A DNA stretch of 64,000 nt from CAG-390 sp003523225 (GTDB taxonomy: Bacteria > Bacillota > Clostridia > Oscillospirales > CAG-272). The stretch is from positions 1-64,000 of the forward strand of contig CABPZE010000010.1 of NCBI GenBank assembly GCA_902461815.1, written 5' to 3'. How positions within the stretch are numbered: position 1 is the stretch's first letter; the number at the start of each line of letters is the position of its first letter. Positions 1-8,002 of this stretch are shown in pieces. Both the position numbers and the translations under genes were made by a program. The notes beneath the pieces are model-generated. The model was given only the letters and a program-made list of their open reading frames with translations, was not told where the DNA came from and searched no databases.

Positions 1-50
1 CGTTGTTCAATTTTCAATGACCTCGCTTCCCGCTCTCGCGGACAGCTCGA

Positions 51-74
51 TTATTTCTTGCCGGTCAGCATCAT
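51..74 (-). other. Seven-codon mini-ORF with strong ribosome site in the left-edge leader
   Basis: On the minus strand a GAGGAG ribosome site stands six bases before ATG ATG, which opens a seven-residue frame (MMLTGKK) ending in TAA. It lies downstream of the perfect promoter at 183-211. It could be a leader peptide or a chance match inside an rRNA leader. The sequence alone does not decide. Confidence 0.25.
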
Positions 75-182
75 AATTCTCCTCGCAACGTAAAGATTGC
101 CCGAAATGCGAATTGTCAACTCAATTTGTTGAACTCATCTGTACCGTGACGTACAGCAAAAGAGAATATACTCATGTATAAC

Positions 183-211
183 ATTATACACTTTCCCCGG
201 AGTGTTGTCAA
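183..211 (-). promoter_or_regulatory. Perfect consensus sigma-A promoter reading left, out of the window
   Basis: On the minus strand, TTGACA at 211-206 and TATAAT at 188-183 are separated by exactly 17 bp, a full match to the housekeeping consensus. Transcription would run left over a leader containing a CTGTAC/GTACAG hairpin (139-156). Near the edge (about 1-22, minus strand) it reaches a stretch reading CATTGAAAATTGAACAACG, which resembles the boxA-like leader found before rRNA genes in Firmicutes. The downstream gene lies outside the window. An rRNA operon is my inference, not something the sequence proves. Confidence 0.75.
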
Positions 212-228
212 GCTTTGAGAGGGGCTTG

Positions 229-1590
229 TCACTGATGCTCGTCAACCACCGTGCACTCGGTAAAACCGTAGTATTCAAAGCAGCGCAGCGCGGCGTGGTC
301 AATGACCTCTCCGCACACGGCTATCGGAACGGCGGGGGGACAGCCGATGTTCATTCCGGCAAGTATCCTGCCCTCGGCGCGGCACGCAGGGACAGTCACG
401 CGCGGCGACATGGCGGCGCGTCTTATGCTCATTGCGCTCCGCATACGTGAGGGCAGCGGGGGAGGGGAATCTATCGGGGCGCGCTGTGGAATGCTCATCA
501 GTGCGTCCTCAAGTCTTGACAAGCCGACGCATCCGATCTCCGGCGTCAGCATCATCACGATAAAATCCGGGTCGGAAAATTCGCACACTATCCCACGTTT
601 GGCAAGCAGGCGGGAAAGCTCCCTGCCCGTATATCCGCACGGCTTTGCGGCAAGCGTCAGCTTCAGCGGTTCGTCACCGCACAAATGAAAGCCGTGCGCG
701 GCAAGTCTTTGGCGCAGTGCCTCCGCTTGGGTGGAAAATTCCGCAAGGCGCTCGCCGTACCCATCCGAAAGCGTGCGGTTTGCCGCGTCAAGAGAGGCAA
801 GTATAAGGTAAGAGGGGCTGCTTGAGCCGAACATTGCCAGCGCCGCGCGGGCATTATCCTCAAAAAATGCCGGAGCGGACGGGGAAATATGAAGATATGC
901 TCCGCCGGTCAGCACCGGCAGAGTCTTGTGCGCCGAGTCACAGCAGATATCCGCTCCAAGGTCAATGGGGTGTCGTGTCGGTTTCAGAAAACGCATATAC
1001 GCACCATGAGCGTTATCCACCATAAGCATCACACCGCGTCGGCGGCAAACGGCGGAGAGCCCGGAGATATCAAGCACATTGCCGAGATAATCCGGCGAGG
1101 TCAGATAGACCGCGTCGGGAAGACGGTCGGAACGTTCAAGCTCCGCGTCAAGCTCCGCGGGTGTTATATGGCAGGAAAGGTATGAGGGGCTGTCCCCGTA
1201 AAGCCAGCGGACGTCAAGATCAAGCAGTGCCGCGGCGCTCAGAAACGATTTGTGGCAGTTCCTGCCCGCAAAGATCAGCGGCTTGCGGTCGGAGATATCC
1301 CCGGTTTTCCCGGCGGCAAGGCAGACAAGATAAAGCATTGCGCGGATGCAGTGGGAAGATCCTTCCGTCGAATAAAAGGTGCGGCAACCAAATAGTGACG
1401 AGGCGTTTTCCTCGCTTTCCCGGATTATTCCCGATGCTTCGTAAAGGCTGTCTGCACCGTCGATCTCGGTGATGTCCTCCGCCTCGATACCAAGCGGACC
1501 TTTACCCTTGTGACCCGGCATATGAAGACGCAACGCATTCCCGCTGCCGTATCGGCGCACGAAATCAAGAATGGGGGTATTCATACTCAT
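229..1590 (-). CDS. Orn/Lys/Arg decarboxylase-like PLP enzyme next to the SCIFF locus
   Basis: This 453-residue fold-type I PLP enzyme belongs to the Orn/Lys/Arg decarboxylase major-domain family (SpeA/YaaO-like). Visible marks are MPGHKG near the N-terminus, the FYSTEGSSH cofactor-phosphate region, the VDNAHGAY aspartate (about residue 192) and the PLP lysine in DSAHKT (about 222). The small C-terminal domain is present, so length is normal for the short class. ATG at 1590 overlaps the scfB stop as ATGA, which favours it over the ATG six bases on and indicates translational coupling. Substrate (lysine, arginine or ornithine) cannot be read from sequence. Coupling with scfB may be positional only. 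Confidence 0.85.
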   Translation of the reverse strand: MSMNTPILDFVRRYGSGNALRLHMPGHKGKGPLGIEAEDITEIDGADSLYEASGIIRESEENASSLFGCRTFYSTEGSSHCIRAMLYLVCLAAGKTGDISDRKPLIFAGRNCHKSFLSAAALLDLDVRWLYGDSPSYLSCHITPAELDAELERSDRLPDAVYLTSPDYLGNVLDISGLSAVCRRRGVMLMVDNAHGAYMRFLKPTRHPIDLGADICCDSAHKTLPVLTGGAYLHISPSAPAFFEDNARAALAMFGSSSPSYLILASLDAANRTLSDGYGERLAEFSTQAEALRQRLAAHGFHLCGDEPLKLTLAAKPCGYTGRELSRLLAKRGIVCEFSDPDFIVMMLTPEIGCVGLSRLEDALMSIPQRAPIDSPPPLPSRMRSAMSIRRAAMSPRVTVPACRAEGRILAGMNIGCPPAVPIAVCGEVIDHAALRCFEYYGFTECTVVDEHQ

Positions 1591-2963
1591 TCGCGGCAGG
1601 CGCGGTCGACCGCAACCATTATGGCGCATTCCATGCGCTTGCGGAACAGCTCACAGCCGTATTTGTAAACGCCCTTGACAGAGCCGGTGGAATGGTATGC
1701 GTTTGCGGCGCAGCCGCCCGAGCAGTAAAGCCTTGCCCAGCAGTCCCGACATTCGGGACGCGCATAAACATTGCAGGAGGCAAACTCAGCCTGCACTGCT
1801 TTGTTTGTCACGCCGTCGCGGATATTTCCGAGCCTGAATTTTTCCTCGCCCACAAACTGATGGCAGGGATAAAGGTCGCCCCACGGGGTCACAGCCATGT
1901 ATTCGGTTCCCGAGCCGCAGCCCGAAATGCGCTTGTATATGCAGGGACCTCCAGAAAGGTCTATCATGTAGTGGTAGAAGGTAAAGGGTCTGCCCTCGCG
2001 GTCGCGCTCTATCATAAGAGCTGCGAGCTTTTCGTACTGCTCAAGAACTATCGGCAGGTCGTCCTCGGTCAGCTCTCCGGGGTCTCCGGGCGCACACACT
2101 ACCGGCTCCATGCTGAGCTCGGTAAAGCCGAGGTCAAGCATGACCTGAATGTCCTTAAGAAAATCGGGGTTGGCATGCGTAAATGTACCCCGCATATAAT
2201 AGTTTTTGCTGCCGCGCGCCGCGACCAGCTTCTGAAACTTGGGAACGATCCTGTCCCAGCTTCCGTTTCCGGCATAATCCACCCGGAAGCGGTCGTGAAC
2301 CTCGCGCCTGCCGTCAAGACTCAGCACCACATTGCTCATCTCGCGGTTGGCAAAGTCAATAACGTCGTCGTCAATAAGCATTCCGTTTGTCGTCAGCGTA
2401 AAACGGAAGTTTTTGCCCGCCTGTTTTTCAATGCTGCGCGCATAGGCGACAAGACGTTTTAACACGTCGAAGTTCATCAGCGGCTCGCCGCCGAAAAAGT
2501 CGACCTCAAGATTGCGCCGTTTGCCCGAATTGGCTACAAGAAAATCCAGAGCCTGCTTTCCGACCTCAAAGCTCATCACCGCGCGCTCGCCGTGATATTT
2601 TCCCTGACTGGCAAAGCAGTACGAGCAGTTTAGGTTGCAGGTGTGCGCCACGTGCAGGCAAAGCGCCTTTACCACTCCGGCGGTGCGCTCCTTAAGCTCA
2701 CCCGCCATCGGCATAAAGGTGTCAGGCGCGAACAGTCTGCCCTCGCTCACAAGCTCCTCCACCTGACCGAAGCATTCCTCAATGTCAGCCTCGGATATAT
2801 CCGCTCCGACGTATTTTTCCTTCATGGCGGAGATTATCTCCTCGCGCCCGTGGCTTTCGTACATGGATATGATGTCGTATGCCACATCGTCCACCGCGTG
2901 AACAGAGCCTGAGCATACGTCAAGAACTATATTGTATCCGCCAAGTTTGTATTGATGTATCAA
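1587..2963 (-). CDS. scfB: SCIFF peptide radical SAM maturase
   Basis: This 458-residue radical SAM/SPASM enzyme is the family that forms cysteine thioether crosslinks in the SCIFF ranthipeptide. The cluster motif CNLNCSYC (about residues 109-116), a GGE SAM-binding motif (FFGGEP) and a cysteine-rich SPASM domain in the last 110 residues (CGSG, YPCHQF, CRDCWARLYCSGGC) are all present. An N-terminal segment beginning IHQYKLGGYNIVLDV is typical of the family's peptide-recognition region. No ATG precedes this segment in a suitable place, so TTG at 2963, behind AAAGGA, is the most plausible start. It sits about 340 bp after scfA, beyond two or three hairpins, so its expression is probably lower than that of the peptide. 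Confidence 0.93.
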   Translation of the reverse strand: MIHQYKLGGYNIVLDVCSGSVHAVDDVAYDIISMYESHGREEIISAMKEKYVGADISEADIEECFGQVEELVSEGRLFAPDTFMPMAGELKERTAGVVKALCLHVAHTCNLNCSYCFASQGKYHGERAVMSFEVGKQALDFLVANSGKRRNLEVDFFGGEPLMNFDVLKRLVAYARSIEKQAGKNFRFTLTTNGMLIDDDVIDFANREMSNVVLSLDGRREVHDRFRVDYAGNGSWDRIVPKFQKLVAARGSKNYYMRGTFTHANPDFLKDIQVMLDLGFTELSMEPVVCAPGDPGELTEDDLPIVLEQYEKLAALMIERDREGRPFTFYHYMIDLSGGPCIYKRISGCGSGTEYMAVTPWGDLYPCHQFVGEEKFRLGNIRDGVTNKAVQAEFASCNVYARPECRDCWARLYCSGGCAANAYHSTGSVKGVYKYGCELFRKRMECAIMVAVDRACRE

Positions 2964-3095
2964 GGGAATCGTCCTTTCGTTGTGTTTTTTACGGCAGACC
3001 GTCAAAACAGCAGTTTGCGGTCAACGGGGCTGGGCGTTATGCGCCGGGAGCTTTGCAAGGCTGCCGGAGTCAATGTGTACGGCAGAAAAAATGCA

Positions 3096-3123
3096 GGGGC
3101 TGTTGCAAAAGCGCAACAGCCCC
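3096..3123 (-). terminator. Hairpin with T-run between scfA and scfB
   Basis: GGGGCTGTTGC pairs with GCAACAGCCCC around a short loop. On the minus strand a TTTTTT stretch follows four bases later. It lies in the scfA-scfB gap and could reduce readthrough into scfB. Confidence 0.55.
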
Positions 3124-3238
3124 AAAACTGGTTTCAAGTGACCTCAGCACGGCATTATGCCGAACCTGCAAGCCACTGTTCCGGCGTCATTATTTATGCA
3201 GATCTTAAGCAAAAAGCGCCCAAACCGCCCCAGTTTCG

Positions 3239-3263
3239 CAAAAACGGCGGAACAAAGCCGCCG
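3239..3263 (-). terminator. Intrinsic terminator after scfA
   Basis: On the minus strand the arms CGGCGG and CCGCCG (3263-3245) are followed directly by TTTTT. A further imperfect hairpin (GACGGGCTG/CAGCCTGTC, about 3269-3300) lies between this and the scfA stop. Together they would end most scfA transcripts. Confidence 0.75.
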
Positions 3264-3307
3264 CTTCTGACGGGCTGATGCCAAAGGCAGCAGCCTGTCG
3301 GCTGTGA

Positions 3308-3466
3308 TTATTTGCTTTCCTCAGTAGCCTTGTTCTCGCACTTCTGGTTTGCAATTCCGCAGCTGGTCTTGCAAGCGGACTGGCAGGAGGTCTGGCATTC
3401 GCCGCAGCCGCCGTTTTTCGCGCTCTCGCAAAGATTACGGGTATTTATTGTTTTGATATGCTTCAT
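3308..3466 (-). CDS. scfA: SCIFF ranthipeptide precursor, six-cysteines-in-forty-five family
   Basis: A 52-residue peptide opens with MKHIKTINTRNL and carries the family core GGCGECQTSCQSACKTSC followed by a later NQKC, which are the six family cysteines. This copy has a seventh, at residue 13 (NLC), where a non-cysteine residue is usual in the copies I recall. It is the substrate of the adjacent ScfB. ATG at 3466 is preceded by GGAGG. A consensus promoter lies about 40 bp upstream and terminators follow, so the peptide is made from its own short transcript. The biological role of SCIFF is not established. Confidence 0.93.
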   Translation of the reverse strand: MKHIKTINTRNLCESAKNGGCGECQTSCQSACKTSCGIANQKCENKATEESK

Positions 3467-3502
3467 TGTGTTGCATCCTCCACATAAGATTTTATTAAGG
3501 TC

Positions 3503-3531
3503 ATTATAACACAAATCAATGCCAAAGTCAA
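3503..3531 (-). promoter_or_regulatory. scfA promoter
   Basis: TTGACT (3531-3526), a 17-bp spacer and TATAAT (3508-3503) on the minus strand lie about 40 bp upstream of the scfA start. Confidence 0.8.
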
Positions 3532-3581
3532 TATTTTCGGCATATATGATGTCAAAAATCCCCGCAAAAATACCTGCTGTA

Positions 3582-3610
3582 TTGACAAAGTGACTGAGCC
3601 GTGATAAAAT
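3582..3610 (+). promoter_or_regulatory. ktr operon promoter
   Basis: TTGACA (3582-3587) and TAAAAT (3605-3610) with a 17-bp spacer stand about 95 bp before the trkH/ktrB start, divergent from the scfA promoter. Confidence 0.75.
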
Positions 3611-3705
3611 ATTGACAGTATTTGTTCTGCGGTGCATTCGTTGCGCGGCTGACGCGCTTCATCATAAAAGAAAAAAGGTATGATCGCAATTTGAAAGACG
3701 GGTTT

Positions 3706-5007
3706 ATGAAATTCTTGAAAAAGCAGTCCCCGGCGCGCATAATCGCCGCCGGCTTTGCACTGACAATACTGCTCGGCTCGTTTCTCCTGATGCTGCCGTG
3801 CTGCGTGCGGGATGGGGTGTCGCTGAGTTATATCGACGCGCTTTATACCTCGACGAGCGCGGTCTGTGTTACGGGGCTTATCACTGTCGACGCCTATGAT
3901 ACCTTTACCACGCTCGGGCAGATAATTCTCTGCGTTCTGATACACATAGGCGGGCTTGGAGTCACCGCCATAGGAGCCGGGATAATCCTTGCCATGGGGA
4001 GGCGTGTTAACCTTAAGGAGAGAAGCCTTCTGCGCGAGGCGATGAATCTTTCCTCATTCAGCGGTGTCATTCGCCTGCTCAAGAATATATTCCAGACCAC
4101 ACTGATATTTGAGCTTTGCGGAGCAGTTCTCAGCTTTATTGTATTTGTTCAGGACTATTCGCCACTGCGCGCGCTCTGGATAAGTGTGTTTCATTCGATA
4201 GCGGCGTTCAATAACGCGGGATTTGATATCCTCGGAAATATGCAGAGCCTTTCCGCATACAGCGGAGACATTCTGCTTAACCTTGTAACCGCCGCGCTGA
4301 TATTCTTCGGCGGAATCGGTTTTCTTGTCATACGCGAGCTTATAAGCAAGCGCTTCCGCTGGCGCAAGCTCTCAATGCACTCAAGGGTCGTGCTTTCGGT
4401 AAGCGGCGTGCTGATAGTCGTCGGAACACTGCTTATCAAGCTCTCGGAGGCAGGCAATATAAGCTGGCTCGGCGCGTTCTTTGCAAGCGTGACGGCAAGA
4501 ACAGCCGGATTTGCCACCTATTCCATCGGCGGTTTTTCAAACGCCGGGCTTATTGTAATGATGATACTGATGTTCATAGGAGCATCCTCCGGTTCTACCG
4601 GCGGCGGTATCAAGACCAGTACGCTGTTTGCCCTGATCCAGGGACTTAAGTCAACCGCCACGAACAAATCCGAAAAAGCCTTTCACTATTCGCTTCCGCG
4701 CACCGCTTTCCGCAAGGCGGCAGTCATTACCTTTGTGGGTATCGGGGTGGTGCTTTTCGGCAGCTTTACAATGTCGGTGCTTGAGCCGCACCTTGAAATA
4801 CGCGACATTCTTTTTGAGGTCGTCAGCGCTTTCGGCACTGTCGGACTTTCAACGGGTATCACGCCGGATCTTTCGGTCGGCAGTAAGCTGCTGTCGATTT
4901 TGATAATGTACATCGGCAGACTCGGACCCATGACAATAGTTACTCTTTGGTACTTCTCACAGGGTGAGCGCACCCGTTACCCTGAGGGAAACCTTTCGAT
5001 CGGATAA
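3706..5007 (+). CDS. TrkH/KtrB-type potassium uptake channel subunit
   Basis: This is a 433-residue polytopic membrane protein of the TrkH/KtrB superfamily. All four selectivity-filter loops with their conserved glycine are visible: SAVCVTGL, AFNNAGFD, ARTAGFAT and FGTVGLSTG, each after a P-loop helix. It pairs with the downstream RCK protein to form a K+ uptake system at the cytoplasmic membrane. ATG at 3706 gives a normal length, but TTG at 3691 is possible. A tiny four-codon frame (ATG at 3680) with AAAAAGG in front ends exactly over that TTG, so coupling is conceivable. Confidence 0.93.
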   Translation: MKFLKKQSPARIIAAGFALTILLGSFLLMLPCCVRDGVSLSYIDALYTSTSAVCVTGLITVDAYDTFTTLGQIILCVLIHIGGLGVTAIGAGIILAMGRRVNLKERSLLREAMNLSSFSGVIRLLKNIFQTTLIFELCGAVLSFIVFVQDYSPLRALWISVFHSIAAFNNAGFDILGNMQSLSAYSGDILLNLVTAALIFFGGIGFLVIRELISKRFRWRKLSMHSRVVLSVSGVLIVVGTLLIKLSEAGNISWLGAFFASVTARTAGFATYSIGGFSNAGLIVMMILMFIGASSGSTGGGIKTSTLFALIQGLKSTATNKSEKAFHYSLPRTAFRKAAVITFVGIGVVLFGSFTMSVLEPHLEIRDILFEVVSAFGTVGLSTGITPDLSVGSKLLSILIMYIGRLGPMTIVTLWYFSQGERTRYPEGNLSIG

Positions 5008-5061
5008 GCTTCAGATCCAATATAATATTTTTAGGCACCGCTCAGAAAAGGAGGAGCTTCA

Positions 5062-5781
5062 ATGTCCAAAAAATCTAAAAACTCCAAAAACGCAGCAAAG
5101 CCAAAAGGCAGAACGATATACGGTATCATAGGTCTCGGGCGCTTTGGTCACGCGCTGGCGACCGAGCTTGCCGAGTCCGGGGCAGAGCTTATGGTACTCG
5201 ACAACAGTGAGGAAAAAGTGCGTGAAATGCGCGAGTACACTGAAAATGCTTTTGTTGTCAATAATCTTGACACCAAAACGCTGACAGAGACCGGGATACA
5301 GAACTGCGACGTGGTCGTGGTGTGCATAGGCGAGCAGATGGATGTGTCTATCCTTACCACGCTTAACCTTGTAAGCCTCGGTATCCCGCGCGTCATAGCC
5401 AAAGCCAAAAGTGCCGATCACGGTAAGATACTCTCGAAGCTCGGTGCGGAGGTGGTTTATCCGGAGCGCGACATGGCGCTGCGACTTGCAACCCGGCTTG
5501 AGACCTCCCGCGTGCTTGATTATATGCAGCTCAACGAGCAGCTTAATATTTCAAAATTCGGAATACCCGACAAGATCGTCGGCGAAACGGTGCTCTCCGT
5601 CAATATGCGCGGCAGGTTCGGCATCAACATTATCGCCGTGGAGAACGGCGGCAGCGTGAATGACGCCGTCGGTCCGGATTACGTTTTCAAAAACGGAGAT
5701 ATACTGATAGTTTCGGGCAAAAAAGAAGGCACCCGCCGTCTTATCGACTGGTGCGAAAAACAGCAGAAACCGGAAGTATAA
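5062..5781 (+). CDS. KtrA/TrkA-type RCK regulatory subunit of potassium uptake
   Basis: This 239-residue cytosolic protein has an N-terminal RCK_N Rossmann domain (GLGRFGHALA, the adenine-nucleotide loop, about residues 24-33, and acidic VLDNSEE at the end of the second strand) and a C-terminal RCK_C domain from about residue 160. RCK subunits gate the membrane channel in response to bound ATP/ADP or c-di-AMP. It lies 54 bp after the channel gene, with a strong AAAGGAGGA ribosome site. Since gdpP, encoding a c-di-AMP hydrolase, is also in this window, c-di-AMP control is plausible but inferred. Confidence 0.93.
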   Translation: MSKKSKNSKNAAKPKGRTIYGIIGLGRFGHALATELAESGAELMVLDNSEEKVREMREYTENAFVVNNLDTKTLTETGIQNCDVVVVCIGEQMDVSILTTLNLVSLGIPRVIAKAKSADHGKILSKLGAEVVYPERDMALRLATRLETSRVLDYMQLNEQLNISKFGIPDKIVGETVLSVNMRGRFGINIIAVENGGSVNDAVGPDYVFKNGDILIVSGKKEGTRRLIDWCEKQQKPEV

Positions 5782-5795
5782 GGAGGACTGTAGAA

Positions 5796-6698
5796 ATGAA
5801 GCTGTTGATGGAGACCTACAATCTTGCACGCACCTATGGAATCAAGGAAGCGCTGAGGATGCTGCATGACGCGGGATTTGACGCCGCCGATGTCTCTCTT
5901 TACCGGCTTGCCCCGGAGGAGGATATGCTCAACCGTCCCGACAGGTGTGAATACGCCCGCTCTGTCCGCGAGTATGCCGACAGTCTTGGGGTATCTCTGC
6001 TTCAGGCACACTCTCCATTTGACATGAAGTACGGCGAGCCGTTCGATATGTCGAACAAGGCATATGCCGATATTGTATATTCGCTGGAGGTCTGCTCGGT
6101 CCTCGGTATTCCGCACACTGTCGTTCATGCAGTAAAAACTCCGCGCGAGGATTGCTCGGTGGACTACAAGGAATACAACCGCGCCTTTTACCTTTCACTT
6201 TTGCCGTACTGCGAAAAGTACGGTGTCAAGATCGCAGTCGAGAATCTTTTCTGGCACGACAAGAAGCGCGAATGCTTTTTCGGGATTTTCCCGACGCCTG
6301 CGGAAATGACCGACTTTGTTGACTCGCTCGGCAGCCCGTGGTTTACCGTCTGCCTTGACATGGGACACACGGCGATCACCGGGCTTGACCCCGAAACCTA
6401 TATTCTCGGTATGGATAAGCGCCACCTTGGCGCTTTGCACGTGCAGGATACCGATTTCCTCGGCGACCGCCATTTTCTGCCTTACTCCGGCAAGCATAAC
6501 TGGGACGCAGTCTGCCGCGCGCTTGCAAAGATAGACTACTGCGGGGATTTCACGCTTGAGATACTGCACTTTATCGACAAATATCCGCCGGAGCTTTTGC
6601 CCGCCGCGCTGGAATTTGCCTGCCATGTAGGACATTCTCTTATCGACAAGGTGGAAAATTACCGCGCCGAAGCCGCCGCGCCCGCCGCGGATGCTTAA
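5796..6698 (+). CDS. Sugar phosphate isomerase/epimerase-like TIM barrel
   Basis: The 300-residue product has the xylose-isomerase-like AP-endonuclease-2 TIM barrel fold. Typical metal-site marks are visible: a glutamate in VAVENLFWHD, a D-x-GH strand in CLDMGHTAI, a histidine in HVQDTD and a late glutamate in TLEILHF. ATG at 5796 follows AGGAGG by eight bases and lies 14 bp after the RCK gene, so the two are probably co-transcribed. Substrate is unknown; relatives act on inosose, tagatose or similar ketoses. Confidence 0.85.
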   Translation: MKLLMETYNLARTYGIKEALRMLHDAGFDAADVSLYRLAPEEDMLNRPDRCEYARSVREYADSLGVSLLQAHSPFDMKYGEPFDMSNKAYADIVYSLEVCSVLGIPHTVVHAVKTPREDCSVDYKEYNRAFYLSLLPYCEKYGVKIAVENLFWHDKKRECFFGIFPTPAEMTDFVDSLGSPWFTVCLDMGHTAITGLDPETYILGMDKRHLGALHVQDTDFLGDRHFLPYSGKHNWDAVCRALAKIDYCGDFTLEILHFIDKYPPELLPAALEFACHVGHSLIDKVENYRAEAAAPAADA

Positions 6699-6740
6699 GC
6701 AGAAAACAGTTTATATATATAATATGTATAAAATCCAAAA

Positions 6741-6763
6741 GGCTGCCGCACGATGCGGCAGCC
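6741..6763. terminator. Bidirectional hairpin terminator between convergent genes
   Basis: GGCTGCCGCA and TGCGGCAGCC form a ten-base-pair stem with a CGA loop, flanked by AAAA on the left and TTGGTTT on the right. It can serve both the plus-strand isomerase and the minus-strand kinase gene. Confidence 0.75.
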
Positions 6764-6782
6764 TTGGTTTCATATCAGCCTG

Positions 6783-7658
6783 TTATCTGTATATTTCGGG
6801 TACTTCGGGGTAGGAAAAACCGAATTTTGCTTCAAATCCGTGCAGGAGAGCCGCTTTGTCGGCGTGAAGTGCGTCGATCCTCGCACGTGCGGCGGAATCG
6901 CTCATTCCGTCGTAAAGCCGTGCTTCCACTATGGCAGGCTTGTCCGCCATTGCTTCAAGCAAAGCCCTGCCTCCGCCGACGGCGTAATGCGAGCCGCCTA
7001 TGACCGAAACGGTCAGCGGTCCATCCTCGCTCTCCATCTGCGCTGCCGTCGCCGTGGGATATACGGCAAGGGGGGAAAGCATCAGGCGGGGGGAGGAGTA
7101 GCGCTCCGGAGACTGACAGTATTTCCTGAACTCCGCAAGTATAAGCTCGGCAACCGCCTCGGGACTTATGGTTGCGCTGTCAACTATCAGATCAAAATTG
7201 CCGTAGTCAAGGTTGTCCGCACCGTAAATGCGCTTGTAGCGTGTGTTTTCTGCCGTGGCACGGGCAAGAAGCTGACGGCGCGCGTCGTCAAGGTCGGTGT
7301 AATTTTCCACCTCGCCGCGGTCGTCCCTCATAACGCGCCGGGCGGCAATGGCGGGGTCTATGTGCATGAACACCTTAAAGGAATCACAGGCAAAGTGCCA
7401 TGCCATGCGCGAGTCAAAAACCAGCGTGCGGTCAGCGTTTTCCCTTGAAATGCGCGTCACCGCGTCGTCGATCATGTGGTCAAAGCTGAGATCCGTCGCC
7501 ATCAGATTGTTCATCTCCAAAGCCGAAAGTCCCTTTTCGGCGGCTATCTGACGGTGGATCTTTCCGGTGCTGTAAATTTCATAGCCGTATTTGTCCGCCA
7601 GAATGCGGCATACAGTTGATTTTCCGCTTCCCAGCCGTCCTGTAATCGTTATGTGCAT
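6783..7658 (-). CDS. Cytidylate-kinase-like protein with a ParB/SbnI-like C-terminal domain
   Basis: Residues 1 to about 185 form a P-loop nucleotide kinase of the cytidylate-kinase-like type: GRLGSGKST Walker A at 7-15, a lid-like arginine segment AARRVMRDDRGE, and VDSA near the end. The remaining hundred residues are not part of normal Cmk. The stretch VIGGSHYAVGGGRALLEAM resembles the ParB/sulfiredoxin-like pattern (value, dG-x-R, Ala-rich helix) also used by free-serine kinases such as SerK/SbnI. That second assignment is my inference. A promoter lies about 50 bp upstream. It is monocistronic, so context does not reveal the substrate. Confidence 0.7.
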   Translation of the reverse strand: MHITITGRLGSGKSTVCRILADKYGYEIYSTGKIHRQIAAEKGLSALEMNNLMATDLSFDHMIDDAVTRISRENADRTLVFDSRMAWHFACDSFKVFMHIDPAIAARRVMRDDRGEVENYTDLDDARRQLLARATAENTRYKRIYGADNLDYGNFDLIVDSATISPEAVAELILAEFRKYCQSPERYSSPRLMLSPLAVYPTATAAQMESEDGPLTVSVIGGSHYAVGGGRALLEAMADKPAIVEARLYDGMSDSAARARIDALHADKAALLHGFEAKFGFSYPEVPEIYR

Positions 7659-7704
7659 ATGCTTACCCCTTTTTGCCGTTAAGTGCGCTGATTAATAATA
7701 TAAT

Positions 7705-7733
7705 ATTGTACACTCAAACGCGCATTTTGTCAA
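7705..7733 (-). promoter_or_regulatory. Promoter of the cytidylate-kinase-like gene
   Basis: TTGACA (7733-7728), 17-bp spacer and TACAAT (7710-7705) on the minus strand lie about 50 bp from the start codon. The 344-bp intergenic region 7659-8002 holds this and the divergent promoter at 7900-7928; I see nothing else clear in it. Confidence 0.75.
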
Positions 7734-7899
7734 TCCCTGCGGAGATTTTTGCCGCACGAGCGCCGGACATAAAGCCGTAAGAATGCAGGTTTTCAAACCG
7801 CATATACTTTGAAGGGCCGTAAGATCCCCCAAGCGCCCGGTGCGGTCGACAGACGCCCGGAACAAATGTGAAATATTTTGCAGAATCGATTCAAAGCTA

Positions 7900-7928
7900 T
7901 TGACAAAACGGTCTTTTGATGGTATAAT
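7900..7928 (+). promoter_or_regulatory. Promoter of the SPFH gene
   Basis: TTGACA (7900-7905) and TATAAT (7923-7928), 17-bp spacer, both full consensus, lie about 75 bp before the SPFH start. Confidence 0.8.
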
Positions 7929-8002
7929 AGAATCATACCAACAATCACACATCTTGCGGCGGCGGAAAGCTGCCGCGCACATAAAAGAAAGGAATAATTA
8001 TT

